Position numbers and translations under genes: made by a program | NCBI GenBank assembly: GCA_013180625.2 | Contig: SNVD02010473.1 | Span: 372,001 to 436,000, forward strand | Source: Boswellia sacra | Taxonomy: Eukaryota; Streptophyta; Magnoliopsida; Sapindales; Burseraceae | DNA: 64,000 nt | Direction of reading: 5' to 3' | Notes under the pieces: generated by a model | Told to the model about the DNA's origin: nothing | Seen by the model: only the letters and a program-made list of their open reading frames with translations | Databases searched by the model: none | Shown: positions 33,492-47,000 of the stretch, one piece after another | How the letters are laid out: each line of letters opens with the position of its first letter | Position numbering within the stretch: the stretch's first letter is position 1

Positions 33492-36400
33492 ATGGGGACA
33501 CAGATGATGGGATCTCAACGTGGTGCAGCTCAAGAATCAAAGATGCAGTCTTTAACCAGAGAAGGCTCATTATATGGCCTAACACTTGATGAGATTCAAA
33601 CCCAGTTGGGGGATATTGGGAAACCACTGGGAAGTATGAATCTTGATGAGCTTCTAAAGAGTGTGTGTTCTGCAGAAGCTAATTTGGGTAGAGAAATGGC
33701 TACAGACAATGTATGCGCCCCAACCTCTTCTCTGCATCGACAGGGGAGTGTAACGTTGTCCCGGGATCTTAGCAAAAAGACTGTTGATGAGGTGTGGAAA
33801 AATATTCAACAGAAGAAGAGTAACAATAATCAAGAGAGGCGAGCTCAGGCTACTCTTGGTGAGATGACACTTGAGGACTTCTTGGCAAAAGCTGGGGTGG
33901 TTACTGAATCAACTACTTCAGGACAAATGAATACTGGACCCATTTTAGAGGTTGACCCAACGGCAGTGTCACAGCAAAATGTTACACAAAATCCTCAATG
34001 GATGCAATACCAGCTCCCTTCAGTGCAGCATCAACATCAGCAGAATCTTATGGCTGCTTTCATGCCAACACACCCTATGCAACAATCTCTCCCTGTCAGT
34101 GCTAATCCTATTTTAGATGCAGCATACCCTGAAAGCCAAATTACGATGTCACCTTCCTCTTTAGTGTGTACACTATCTGATACACAAACGCCAAGGAGAA
34201 AAAGGGTTGCCCAAGGAGATGTGGCTAAAAAGACTGTGGAAAGGAGGCAGAAAAGAATGATTAAGAACAGGGAATCTGCAGCCCGATCAAGAGCTAGGAA
34301 GCAGGTTGAAACTGAATGTGGATTTCTTTTATTTGATTCATTCTGTTTAGTTGTTGTTCCTATTTCTTTGTTTTTTTAATGGATATCTACATTAATGGCC
34401 AGGCTTATACTCATGAGTTGGAGATCAAGGTCTCACAGCTGGAGGAGGAGAATGAAAGACTCAGGAACCAAAGAGTATGTTTTACCTTCTTTTTACAAAA
34501 TACTATGTTCTTGTTCCAAGGTGATTTCTTGTTGGTATCATCTTTCAATGCTACTTTTGTAGTTTATGGACATATGAAATGCAATGTTTTCAGATCAATT
34601 TCAAACGAAAAGCATGTAAATATCTAACTCAATATGCTTATTAAATTACTACTTCAATAGCCTCTCTATTTGTTTGCTCCTTAGAATCATTGGAGTTTCT
34701 ATCTGTTTTATGATATTTGAATTAAAAATGTCGATAAAATACTTGCAAAGAAGACAATAAATGACATAGATATCTCTGGCAAACATTTCCAATTGAATAT
34801 CATAACGTGGATGCAATTGAATCAATAAATAGGAACAGTTCCAATTTGGTTAACTTGGCTGGCTTTGATGTTATGTTTAAGTTACCACTTAATTTAATAA
34901 GCTTAACTAATAGTATTTAAGTGCTAATAGTTTTCATTTCTTTAACTCATTTTTGTTGATGCATAATATCTTGTATTAGCACAATCTGTTAAGTTAATTG
35001 TAATGATTTCTCTCTTTGGTCCACAAAATGGCGTGTCTGAGAGCATTTTACTTAGATTGGAAGTATGCTTTCCATTAATGACAAAATTTCTCAGATTACC
35101 CAGCTCCAAAGGGTCAGAATATCTGTGCATAATTGGGACATGCACATGCTATTATTAATCTCCTAACATTTATTTAAGAGTGGTGTGACGGATATTAAAA
35201 TCAAAACAGTATGTATAATGGAAGTAAAACAATTTTGACTGTTGTAGAGGATATCAAAATCATAACATTAGTTATGTGGTGGAAGTACAGTAATTGCTTT
35301 TGTTTTCGTGTAGTCATAAAGCAGTACAATGTGTTTATAATTGTAGTTTATGTAGCAAAAAGCCAAAGAGGAACTTTTAGGTTCTATGGATAGATTTCTT
35401 TGAAGAGTACTTATTATTGTTGGCTTTGGAATATTGAAACAACTATTGTTGTCGATTGATATTAATGCCTAGAAAGGATAGAGGGAATGATGAAGAATGT
35501 AGCTTAATGTAAAGTCTCTGCTTTTCCAAATACTAGATTCTTTAAACACTTTTTGCAGCATGTGCAAAATGGATTGGTCAAGATGAATATCTCCCTTTAA
35601 TATCCAACTTGGAGAAATTGAATGTATGATTTCTTCCATGTAGACTGCAATTTTGCAAGTTTAGTTGTTGCTGCATCCATTTTCTGAAACATTAACTCCA
35701 GCTTGTAAAGCATGAAAAGTTGCTCTGTGCCTAAGGCTGAGGTTCCAGGCTCTACATTTTTTGTTTGCCTTTGGACTTAATGGAATTTCAATATCATCAC
35801 ATTTTTCATTTATGCTGTAACTATAAACAAAATTAAATACTTTTTTTTACATTTCAATATAATCAACATAATATTCTATCACTTAGAATCACATATTGAT
35901 TCAGGATTAGATATAAGGGTTTGCAAGTTTGAGAAACCAATTTAACTATCAGCCTTGTGTTTCAATCGCTCCATTTTGTGAATTAAATTACAACTGAACA
36001 AAGTTACGGTGTAATATATGTTTAAATCTAAAGTACAAGTTCACTAGAAAGATTTTCTTTTAAGCTTAACTTCTCTGTATTTATGGTGTTTGAACGAGGA
36101 CCAAGTCTGGTCCCATGAACATAACCTTTGGTACCTTGAAATATTTGTACTAGTTGATGTAGCCATGGGTTAGTGTTCCAAATATAATGACATTAAGGTT
36201 TGACAAGCTTGAAAAAGAATTTGGTTTTGTGTTAAAATTGTTGCAAAATCCCTTAGGATCACACCTTGGTTTAGTGCTGTATTAGCTTAAATGCTTTTGG
36301 AATTTCTTTGAAATGTATCTTCATTGAAATATAAAGCATTAAATATACCTCTTGTTCTCCTGGTTCTAAAAGGGTGAATTGAAACCTTGATTAGGGAAAA

Positions 36401-37185
36401 CCTTATAGGGACCAGTCATGAAAAGCCCATTTAAATTGCCTAAATGCCTCTTAGCTTACCGAAGTCTGAAAAAATAAAATAAAGTGAAACAACCAACTTA
36501 TTAACATGATGGAACCTGAAATATTAACTAGATATAGCTATCAAAAATCCAATTAAGCCTTAGAAATTAATCAAACTTCGATTTTTAAATCTCTTGGTTT
36601 GCACCTTTGATGAAGTGGGAAGTGAGAGCCGTCTTTTAGAGGGGCAATCAACTCACCTTTTATGAATTTATCTTGTTATGAGAAAAAGTCAAATCTTAGT
36701 TACTTTTACTTCCCATCCAAGTATCATGTTGTTGAGCAATATATCAAATGGTCCAATTGGTTTGGTAGATACAGCTCGACAATACTGAACAATTGTCAAG
36801 TAATACTAATTAAGTGTTCAGCAAGAATCAAATTTTTAAGTGTTATTATATCTTTATTTGAAAAATGAGTATATTTGATTTTAATATTCAACTTGGCTAG
36901 TCCATCAAAAGTTTTTAAAATCCTAGCTATTTCTCAAAAATGGCTATTTCTTTTACATTTTCTATAATAAGTTGCAGCCACCAATAGTAGGGTAATTAAA
37001 CAATGATAGTTTCATTTTTTTTCCACGTTGTCTTAAAACTCTAGCACAAAGATGATTTTCTATCATGGAGAATGTTACATAGCACACTCATTGATACTTT
37101 TTTACAGGAAGTGGAGGTCTTATCGTGTGCACCACCTCCTGAGCCCAAGTATCAGCTCCGAAGAACAAGCTCAGCGCCCTTCTGA
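33492..37185 (+). CDS. group A bZIP transcription factor, AREB3/DPBF3-like (three exons)
   Basis: Exons 33492-34304, 34403-34474 and 37108-37185 (all phase 0, GT-AG) encode 320 residues. Group A bZIPs bind ABRE promoter elements and transmit abscisic-acid signals after SnRK2 phosphorylation. Conserved regions: C1 at about 21-36 (GSLYGLTLDEIQ), the following NLDELLKSVC at 50-59, C2 at about 81-106 (RQGSVTLSRDLSKKTVDEVW), C3 at about 121-137 (TLGEMTLEDFLAKAGVV), the bZIP basic region at about 251-271 (KRMIKNRESAARSRARKQ), a short zipper with L277, L284 and L291, and C4 at the end (LRRTSSAPF, the 14-3-3/kinase site). The C-terminal layout matches AREB3/DPBF3 better than ABF1-4 or ABI5, which are longer. 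Intron 1 is 98 bp and intron 2 is 2633 bp. Reading on past 34304 meets a stop at 34377, so retention of intron 1 would remove the zipper. It looks intact. Confidence 0.92.
34475..37107 (+). other. intron 2 of the bZIP gene (2.6 kb)
   Basis: Donor AGA|GTATGT, acceptor TTTACAG|GAAGTG. It separates the zipper from the 25-codon last exon that holds the C4 motif. No nested gene or clear transposon was recognised; the short frames at 34942-35145, 35211-35393 and 36662-36868 lack motifs. Confidence 0.75.
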
Positions 37186-37961
37186 CGTCTAATGCTCACA
37201 TCTTACTGTCGTTTCATATTGTTGCATTGCTGTTTTATGTTTTTACATCACAGGCTAACCCTACTTTGCTGGTTTTCCATACTAGTTATAGACTCATACT
37301 CAGGTGCTTGCATTGTGTTGTTCTGCTGCAGCTCATGAATATCCTTGGCTTTACTAGCCTAAATGAGTCTTGTATGTACATTTCCTTGTAATCAAACTTC
37401 AAATTTATGCAATGCCTATGATTTTCTTGATTTCTCCTACTTATACTTTATTATGCTAAAATCATTCCTCATGAGGACCATCTTGATATATATCTAGGTC
37501 CATGAAAAATGCAAATTATGATTCAACCCTCTTTGACGTTTGCGGAAATCCGAAGTAGATAGTTTAAGCTTGAACCTTTTTAGAGAAGGGAATTCAAAAC
37601 TGTCTGAAAATGCGATTATCATAATACATATTTTGCAGAAAATGCATGTAAACAGATAATTTGTGTGTTTTCCTTTATCATCTGATTTTCATGAACGTGT
37701 TCCTTAAGAAGAAAAGAGCGGTTGCTTGCTCTGCTGAGAAAGATAATGCATGGCCATATTTTGATAAAAGGTTAACCGAAAACAGATATTAAAGGTTTTT
37801 CCTACATAGTATTACTAGCTGAATAGTTACATATGCATATTTAAGTAAAAACTGAGCGTATAACAGACCCTAGAACATCTGAAATACATTCAGATGGTCC
37901 AAATTTAACTCGGTAATATTGGCCTAACCATGATGTTAGTCCAATAGATGTTTCACTAACT
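37186..37961. other. 3' flank between the bZIP gene and the AGO pseudogene
   Basis: The two loci converge. The bZIP 3' UTR probably runs to about 37400. No other gene is seen. Confidence 0.5.
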
Positions 37962-38194
37962 TCAGCAGAAAAACATAGAACTGCTCACCTTCTAGTCCAA
38001 CACCGGCAGCTCAGGTACAGGGGCAGGCCCAGCACAAGTGAGACTTCCCTGGCTTGAAGTGGTATCTGCCATGTCATCAAACTCCATAATCTGTGAAAAC
38101 TGAGATGCTGCTAAATGAGCATGGCGAATGGGAGCAAGTGCAAGAACGATATTAAAAGCTTCAACATATGGTATGTGAACAATTAGGGATCCTC

Positions 38195-38486
38195 CGATGG
38201 GTGCTTCTCTTTGTGTCGTCTTGCTTGATGCTTCTATCCTCAATCGATGCTCGTGTTGGTTTACGTTTCGAGCGGTGTCGATGGGTTTCGGTAATTTTCG
38301 TCTGAAGAGAGGGAGATGTATTTCAGTTATTTTCTTCTGAAGAGAGGGAAATAAAGCTCTGGAAAAAAATTAAATACATAAGGATAATTGGATCTTTTTG
38401 TGAAGAAAGTGTCTATAGTATGAAAATTTTTCAGGATGTATCCAAATTTCAACTAGGGTCCCTAATTGTGTCTATTTTCTCAATTT
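38195..38486 (-). mobile_element. single arm end of the fold-back family of 16345-17690
   Basis: Read on the minus strand, it follows the left arm of the large fold-back element from GAGAAAATAGACACAATTAG through CAGACGAAAATTA, AGGATAGAAGCATCAAGCAA and GACGAC to AGAGAAGCACCCATCG, about 80-85% alike over about 290 bp. It then stops abruptly at 38195 without the minisatellite or the second arm. It lies in the part of the AGO pseudogene from which PIWI exons are missing. Confidence 0.75.
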
Positions 38487-38969
38487 TCGCTTTTTCTTTT
38501 TGTTTATAACCAATCTAAGGAAACTGCTGGTGCCCTGCACAAGCAAGGCATAATCGTAGTGACAAAAATTAAATATATGAAAAATATTTCCAAGTGAATA
38601 GAAAATAGACCTGCACATGATTATCTGGGCTGGTTTTACATTTCCTGAACTTTGATAAAAGTCCAACAACAGTTATGGATGCAATATGCCTTGAATATAT
38701 AGGGGTATGAAGACAAAGAAAATTCAGCTACATAAAATTATTTGATGTAATGAAATGAATTAAAGTGAAATCAGTTTTAATGCCGCAAATCTTATAAAAA
38801 TGTTTTACCTTACTACCCCAGCATCACACTTTTTTGCGTCACCCTTTTCTGGAGCAGGCTTAAACAGGGAATCTATCATCTCAACTTTTGGGGACCGGCT
38901 ACGAGCAGAAGCTCTATAGCGAGAACGCAGAGGCCAATTCCTGGAGCTGACTACCTAAAAATTATAACA

Positions 38970-39055
38970 GACAAAAATCACATTAACTTTTCAATCTTTC
39001 AATGAGAGTTAAGACAAAAATCACATTAACTTTTCAATCTTTCAATGAGAGTTAA
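38970..39055. repeat. perfect tandem duplication, 43 bp x 2
   Basis: GACAAAAATCACATTAACTT followed by TTCAATCTTTCAATGAGAG occurs at 38970 and again at 39013 with no difference seen. It is within an intron remnant of the AGO pseudogene. Identity of the copies implies a recent event. Confidence 0.85.
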
Positions 39056-42000
39056 TGATATTATACATATCATGGGTAGTCTAATGGTATTCAAAACAAC
39101 GCAAAAGCTAAACAAACTCAACATCTACATGCAAGACACAGAAGTGTCAAAAAGATTATAAATCTCACCGCGGCCAAGTAAACCATAGAAAAAATATTTA
39201 GATAAAAGTACAAGAAACAAATAAATATAAAGAACAATCCAGTACGCAAATATTGGTCCTCAGCTGACCTTCGCATTTATCTTCGAGAGGAAATTCATAA
39301 GGTACTGCTCATTGACCCTAGTTGGTGCAAGGCATTGATTGAAAATGCCAAATTCTGCAAGAATCTTTCTTTTCCAGGGACCTTGGAGATTATATTGACC
39401 AGTTTATCAGCCAAATAAATGACAAAAGAGCAATTAATATGATATTAGTCCATATCAAAATGCCTAACCATATATGTCCGAACATCTTCTCCACACGAAA
39501 CTTATTGTTCTCTTCAAAGACATCCTCAGGAGGACTTATGGACTACACAATTTAAAAGAGATTGCACCCTGTAATGAAGATTTTTCAAAATGCAGTGGAA
39601 ATAATACTAGTAGAAGTTACAATTCCTTTCATTTGTCCAAATTTAATCCAATCTCTGCAAAGACCACGTACGTCACAACGAGCAGAAAAGTTTACCACCG
39701 CCGAACCTCCAATTTATGGAGGTCGTACAAATTTCTAAAACAAACAAAGACCAACAATAATCATAATCACAAAATCTCAGTCTATCTGTTTAAGCATGGC
39801 AGAAATAGAAAAGCCACTATATTGTTAAAGCTCCATCGCCCATTTCTAGGAATGACATCCTCCCCATTTCCGGCCTTCAACTGTTATCCAAAAAATACAA
39901 AAAGCTTCAGTAATAAAGAACCAAAATAAGGCTAAAAAGAATTCAGAGATGAATTCTCAAATCTGAAAACAAGACAAAGATAAGTTAAAAACTTCAATAC
40001 CCTTGGGGCAGATAGAACCCGGCCTTCAACTTGATTAAAATGAGTGTTGATTGAAATTCAACAGGAACACAGCATCGGTTCAGAGTCATATTTGTTGCTT
40101 TTGAGTACCTGCCCAGAATGCCCCGATCAATCCAGATATGAAACATGTTAAAATAAATAAATGAATAAAATCTATGTTTGCTATAACTGATGGAGCAAAG
40201 AGCCTACTTCACTCAAGATATTCTTCTTTTCCAGAGGCTTCTGTCGAGATTTCTCACCAGTGAAGATCTCTGAAAAACAGTCAGTGCCTTCGTGTGGCGT
40301 TGTAAAGGAAGCAGTGAACAGAGCCAGTGTTCAGTAGAAAATAAAAGAAAGGGCTAGTTAATGATATATCTAACATCAACAGACGTCAAGTAAGAAGCTG
40401 CACAGCCACTTAGAAGAAAAATAAAGAGGAGGATAAAGTCACCTCAACGAGGATGTATGTCGGCCTTCTTGCTCTCCCAACATTGACACATGGGAAGTCT
40501 CCAGAATAGCATAAACCTATGTCACGATGCTGAGCAAAATAATCATAAACTGTAATGTCAACAGTTATGAAATCACTATTTCCACCTTTTGGTCTTTTTT
40601 TCAGTGAGAACCAATGATAAGAAAAGGCAGTGCTAATCAAACTAAGCAGCCAAAATTAGATTTCACAGGAAAGGACACATAATAAATCATGATAGTGGAC
40701 CATTATCAGCAAACCAAATAAATTTGAAAGAAGAAAAATTGGTAATATAACTTACATCTGCTCTTTGCAAACATTGTCACTCAGTCCAATAATTCTATAG
40801 TTTTGTTTAGTGGGGCCAACTATTATCCTCCAATTTTTGAGTGTCCGTTTAACCTGTCAATAAAAGCAACAAGCTCTACGGTAGCAAAATGCCTTACCAG
40901 TACAAAAATGCAGGTTGAACACAGAAGTTTGCACCTTTCCCCAGTCAGGCTGATAAGGATCTCGTACATTTTCATGAGCAATGAGAAAATCAATTAGTGG
41001 CCCAGTGTGTATTATTGTTGTAGTTGTTCCATCTGTGATTCATCATAGAGGAAAAGCAATAGAAAAGAACCCCTCAGTTATTTCTTGGAAATAACATAGG
41101 AAATGACGATATTCTATAATCTTCTGAAGTGCCAAGTGAAACTATGCCACAAATTTTCTTCCATTGTCTTGTCCCTCGTACTTTCTAATAAGCAAAGCTA
41201 TAAATTACCAACACTCAGAGATAACCCACCTTGTGTGGCTCGAAAACTTGTATGGAATCCTCTGCAACCAACAACACCACCCCCCAAATCTGTGAAGTTC
41301 CTAGGGTAATGTGAAAGAACGATTGACGTACGAGAAGGCAGCCCCTGTGAGAAAAGGTCAAGCATAGTGAGATAATATGGCCATAAATCAAGCTGACAAG
41401 GGGAAGTTTAATAAACTTAACACTCCCTGTTTGGCTGCATGCTGCCTTAAAATGATATCTAAGACTCTGAGTGCCTCTTGAGAGCTCTCTGTTCCTTGAC
41501 CACGCAAAGCAGTTGCAATAGCCACCATCGGTATCTTGGCAGCATAGCTGATCTGTACTTTTCATGTTTTGGATTGGGATACTCGCCTTCTCTTTTTATC
41601 ACTCACATTAGGACTCCCATTGCCACCAGTGCTATCATTAAAGCTAGTTCTGGACAAAACCATCTCACCAAGTTAATGTTGAAGGCAACGTCATGAGACA
41701 AGTCATGTAAAGCTTGATACAATAGTAAATTCATGAAAGTTACCTATTTGATGATGAGATATTATCAAGCAAAACAGGGTACTCGATTTTGTTGTTTGGG
41801 AGGGGACCGATTGTAAATAAGCTCTTTGCCAGCAAAATCAGTGTTAAAAGTCTCATGAACTTTATCAAGTATCGTTCTTCCAATTCCCTTTGTTTCAACA
41901 GGACGATCATCCTCATAGAACAATGCAACCTGTTTCAATGAAGAATAAGTTTCAGCATTCTCACATTTCAAGAGTATTTGAATCACAGATAGAGTGCAGC

Positions 42001-42274
42001 TTACACTGTATTGATAAAAGTGGCCACCAGCACCACTGATATTGACTTTGAAATGATTAGCAAGCAGAGATACTCTTTGTCCTTTAGACCCCGCACCCCG
42101 CCTGGTCATCGGGACACGTTTAGGCTTTGATATCTTTTTAGTCAACTCAGGACCACGTTCTGATTTAGTTTGTTTGGAATCTGCATTTGGAGGGAGCTCA
42201 GGTGGAGGTGGAGGTGGAGGTGGAGGTGGGGGTGGGGGTGGGGGCTGAGCCCCTGGATCTTTAGGAGATTCCAT

Positions 42275-44030
42275 TCTGGTACCTACCGCATGAAAAGAAC
42301 AAATAGATAAGGACATAAAAATAGATTACTTCATTTTATGTCACATATTGGTGATAATGCACCTATCAACAAAACATTAGCTAAGAAATCAGTGATCTAG
42401 ACATGACAGACCAAAATCAGTCTGAAGATCACAAGTTTCTAGACACGTTGAAATGGTCAAAAAAAGAGCATAATGAAATATGATGCTGAAACCATGCTGA
42501 AACCATGCCAGTTAAAAACCCACAACTTAAAGGTAAATAGCAAGCTGCAAGGTACAAAAAGTGTCATGCGTGCAAAGTATTGAGGAAAGTTCACTGATCC
42601 TGCTGAACACATTAACTTCTGCAGAGAATTTTTGAGACGTTTACAAGCAGTAGACTTCTTACAGGTAGAAATCAGAAACAGAGTGTTTACAGCAGGAGGG
42701 AGAAAGGAGGGTGAATTATCAGGGAATGTTATAATTTTAATATTTAATAATATGAGTGAACCGATATCGACCCTCATGAACAATTTAGGACTTCTATAAC
42801 AAACATTCAAATTTTGGTCAAATTTACCATTCCAACAAGACTGCCATTTTTACAAAGGTTACTATCTCCACCACGAATATCAGCAACAAACCTATCAATA
42901 TGGTTTTGAGCCATATTATTTTTCTAGCAAGTAATAATAGTTCAGGGAACCACAAAAAAGGCACAGAAAACACATCACAAGGAGACCTTAATAATTTCTG
43001 ATCTCTTGAGAACTAAAAACCAGAGTGGGTAAGTCCATCATTTGACAAAAAGTGAAGGTTAAACAAGTAATAGAGCAACTGGGTCTGTTTTATGTGAGAA
43101 TTAACATACCAAAGGTGCTGCCTTTCATATCTTCTTCAAGGTTTCTCTAAAAGCAAATAGTAATTTCAACATACTGCAACAAAACGTTCACAAGGAATGC
43201 AAGGTACATATTGTGGCTTTCAGTAGGCAACGGCGCTTATGAACGTCCAAAACAAACCACAAAATGACATCGGTGGAACTCAAAAACCCAATTAAAAATA
43301 TGATAAGAAAAGATACCTCTATCCCACTCAAAATCACCAACTAATGAAGATGTAAATGGTACAGTAAACAAGCCACAAAAAGCCAAAACACCCTTTGAGG
43401 AAGATTTAAAAATAACAAACACAAAAAGTTAAAAAAAAAATGAAAACTAAGAGAACACACAAAACAAGAAGAGAGTAGCTACAACAGAGACTTAGAGGCA
43501 TCAACTTTAATACCCATAACACTGTTTCACTTGCCACAATCTTTTCAGGACCATAATATTGAACACAATAAAAATGAAAGAGCAAAAAGCAAATGCAGGT
43601 CATATATTTTACAACAACACGACTCACTCCACTGGAGTGGGAATGCAACGCAAAGAACAACTATCATATTTTCTCATCTCATCTCATGCATGAAAGAAAT
43701 GAAGAGTAGCAGAAACCAAACAAATAAGCAAGCAAGCAAAACCCGGAAAGCAAAATGTGAGCTTTTAGCGGGAGGCACTGAGGGTGATGAGAGAGAGAGG
43801 CAGAGGTAGAGGGTGTGTCAGGGATGGAAATATTAGACGTTAGGAGATCAGGTAAGGACAGGAACGGAGAGAATAGTGACAGTGAAGGTGAGTCACAGCC
43901 AAGGTAGGTGGCAACGCATGCACTCTTCTCTTCTCTCGGTTCATTTTCATTTTCATTCACTTCCTTAACCTCCCTCCCCCGTGATCCTCCCACGCTTCAA
44001 TCACAACCCATTCAACCATCAAGAACTATA
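42275..44030 (-). other. 5' flank of the AGO pseudogene
   Basis: No independent gene. Minus-strand sequence near 43990-43750 is GA/CT-rich and could be the old leader exon of the Argonaute gene, with a leader intron between it and 42274. The frames at 43531-43809 and 43679-43993 are low-complexity. Confidence 0.4.
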
Positions 44031-47000
44031 TTTCCTTTCAAGGATTTAGTAAAATAACATCACAGTACAACAAATGATTGGAGGGATACAATGTAATAAT
44101 AAATAACAGAAATGATGTTATTTTTAATAAGAACATAAGATTGTACTATATTAAATTATAAGTTATAAGAGAAATGTTATTTGTATAAATGTGTAAAATT
44201 ATTTATTAATTCATATAATAGGTAGAGTAATGCTACACTTATAAAATTTATATATTAAGTTAGTATATAAAATTTTCATAGTATCACTTATTCAATGTAA
44301 AATTTATCATTAACTTTTATTAAATAGATTTTCTTATATTCATCTTCGATTCATTTGATGTATCACATCAAATTTGTATAGTATACAAATTTTGTATCAA
44401 TATGATGATATGGTGAAATGCTAATCGATAAGTAAAAATTTAAAAAGAAAGAGAGAGAATTTTAAATAATTTTATATTAATCACTTATTTATTGTGTTGC
44501 CTTGTATTGTATAAATTAGATTCTATAGAATTGGGTATATATGATGTATAGTAAGTGTATGTATCTATAAAATGGATTAAATTAACATTCTTAACAAATA
44601 ATGAGGGGTTTAGAAACATCTCAAATATTAGTAATGTAATATTAAAGTTATTCTTTATAATTAAAGTGGCTCACATGCATGTAATCATTGTTAAAATTCA
44701 ATAAAGTGTGATAATTCAATAAATAAACTACTGATTCATTGAATAAATTTATGGTTCAATAAATAAGCTTATAAATATTAATTAGACTGACAAATAAGGT
44801 ATGTTTATTTGCATATTTTAAGATTTAGAAAGAGTTCGTGGTTGATTTTTTTTTTTTATTTTGAAAATGATACTTTATTGATATTAATTTAAAGTGTATC
44901 GGTGGGTAAACATGCATTTTAGTTAACATTTAATAATAGTATTAAATTATGCTTTTTAACCTTTCATTTTCTTGATGGAAGAAATTAAAAAAGTTTGTCA
45001 TAAATATCTAGGGTATACTATATGTTCCTACCCTAGCAAAAAACCCTTTATACACAGGGTTTTACTGTGAGAACGATCAATATTGTAAAAGACTTATGCA
45101 GAGGAATGGCCCAAGTTGTCTCTCAAAAACAATTTGGTGATTAGTAAATTTTGGCTAAATTTTCTTATAAGTGTCTTTTTATTTATCATAACTTGAGGGT
45201 GGGATTTAAGCATCCGATAACATTAAAATAATGTTGGGTTAATTTTAAAATATATATATAAACACTCATTCTATAAAATAAATTGTATTGTTATATTATC
45301 TATTTAATAATTTACCATTAAAAACAACAACAAAAAAATCTCAATCATCATATCTAATATTTCTATATTCTAATTTTAAAAAAAAACTAATTTTTTTTAT
45401 TACCCTTCATCAAAAATCTATTATAAATAACCTATCTCCATTCCCAGTTGAACCTTAATTTCTCCTAACTTCGTATTGGACAATCAAAAGTTAGTAAAGA
45501 AATCAATTGATAAATAAAAAAGTTGATAACTAAAAAATATTAGCACACTGTCAATGAAAAAATCAAATAAATCCTTTTGTGTTGCATGAAGACGACATAA
45601 GTACTTTACAAATGCAATCATATTCAAGGAAAATTCTAAGATGTCAATATAAAATTCCTATTATTAATAATGGGAGAAAAATAAAACTTTTCATCAAATT
45701 AATGATCCATACCAATTTAAATCAAATTTAAGTAATTTTAAAAATCTAGACATTATATATTAAATAACCGATTGAACAAGTATCGAACAAAAACACAAAT
45801 TCCTTTTAACCCAATTGAAATTATGGTTACCTCTCCAAAAATGAACTAATCTTTAATTTTGAATCATTATATGCATTCTTTTTCTCTTTCTCTATGTCGT
45901 CCTAAAGTCTCAAAAACTAGATATTCATCTTGATTCCATTTGTTTAGAAGCTTAAAAACTTATTCGAGATTTTAATACGGTTAACTTCTTTTTTAACATA
46001 GAAGGTCATCCATTCCTTTGAATTCTTAGACTTATAATTACAAATTAAAGCATGGAAGGTCTCCTTCTTGAGTCCTTTTATTTGAATGATTAACATCTTA
46101 TTTAGGATTTTAAGATAATTAACTATTTGAACATAAAAGTTCATCCATATTAGATCAACTCTTTTTAAGGCTTAGATTATTATTTAAAAATAAAAATATA
46201 CATAATTTATTATCAAGGACATCTATCTTGAATTTACTAGTACATTATTCTAAAACATGTAAATAAATAAATTAAAAAAAAAGGTAGTCTTTTAGTAAAA
46301 ATATTTTTAAATGCTATAGTTGTAAAAGCAATTTAAACTTTAACTTCAAGATGAATGAATAAAAATAATTTCTTATAATTTTTCAAAACGCAAAACGAAT
46401 TGTGAAATCTATTAACAAGTTGTAAACATAGAATATAAACATTATAGCGATAAAATTATATAATAACATTGTAAATTAAATGTACAGAACACAATTATAA
46501 TCTTATAATGTAATTCACTACAATTCTACAAAATGTAATATAGTAACTACAAAAACAATGTACAAGTTGTAAACATAACATAAATATATAATATGGACAT
46601 TTTATTCATAGATTAGAATGACATTGTAAATTTACTATGTAATGTGTAAACATAACCTAGATTTTACATTTCTATATGAATTTTCAAAATGCAACAAAAC
46701 AATTGTAAAATCAATGCACAAGTCATAACATAAAAATAATATATGTACATTATAAAAATAAATTATAGCATAAAATTGTAAGTTTAAGAAAGAATGTGTA
46801 AATATAATCTATATCATATATCCAATATAATTAAAAGAAAAAAGTTGTAAAAGTGATATATAAGTTGTCAACAAAACATAAAAATAAAATTTGAATATCT
46901 CATTTATCAGATAGAACAGGAAATTGTGAATTAAATGGAAATACGTAAATATAATCTTAATAAGTAATGATATAATCCAACATAATTGTTCAAATTACGA

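Larger units (their letters stand above)
37962..42274 (-). pseudogene. ARGONAUTE4-clade pseudogene (unprocessed)
   Basis: Intron-containing relic of an AGO4/6/9-type gene, which in its active form loads 24-nt siRNAs for RNA-directed DNA methylation. Blocks on the minus strand: exon 1, 42274-42005 (Pro tract, then VPMTRRGAGSKGQRVSLLAN, NHFKVNISG); exon 2, 41929-41744 (VALFYEDDRPVETKGIGR); about 41660-41427 (ISYAAKIPM, VLDIILRQHAAKQ); about 41344-41207 (GCLLVRQSFFH, VGCRGFH); about 41035-40935; about 40856-40757; about 40630-40443 (DITVYDYF, FPCVNVGRARRPTY); about 40315-40205; about 40115-40003; about 39882-39620; 39545-39475; 39385-39272 (GPWKRK, CLAPTRVNEQYL); 38954-38820 (VVSSRNWPL, KVEMIDSLF); 38165-37962 (HAHLAASQ to MFFC). 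Lesions: a deletion with frameshift near 41800, TGA 41564-41562, lost donor at 41427, frameshifts near 41316 and 40262, TGA 40060-40058, TAA 39716-39714, TAG 37994-37992. The PIWI parts with the GMDVSHG and later catalytic residues are missing. Confidence 0.88.

Noticed and set aside
39474..39929. 151-codon plus-strand frame
   Set aside because: It lies across exon and intron remnants of the minus-strand AGO pseudogene and shows no motif of its own.
41215..41565. Minus-strand 116-codon frame as a separate gene
   Set aside because: It reads AGO exons in the wrong frame. The correct frame gives conserved Argonaute residues.
43679..43993. 104-codon minus-strand frame
   Set aside because: Low-complexity Glu/Asn then Ser/Leu-rich sequence from GA/CT-rich DNA, more likely the old leader of the AGO pseudogene.
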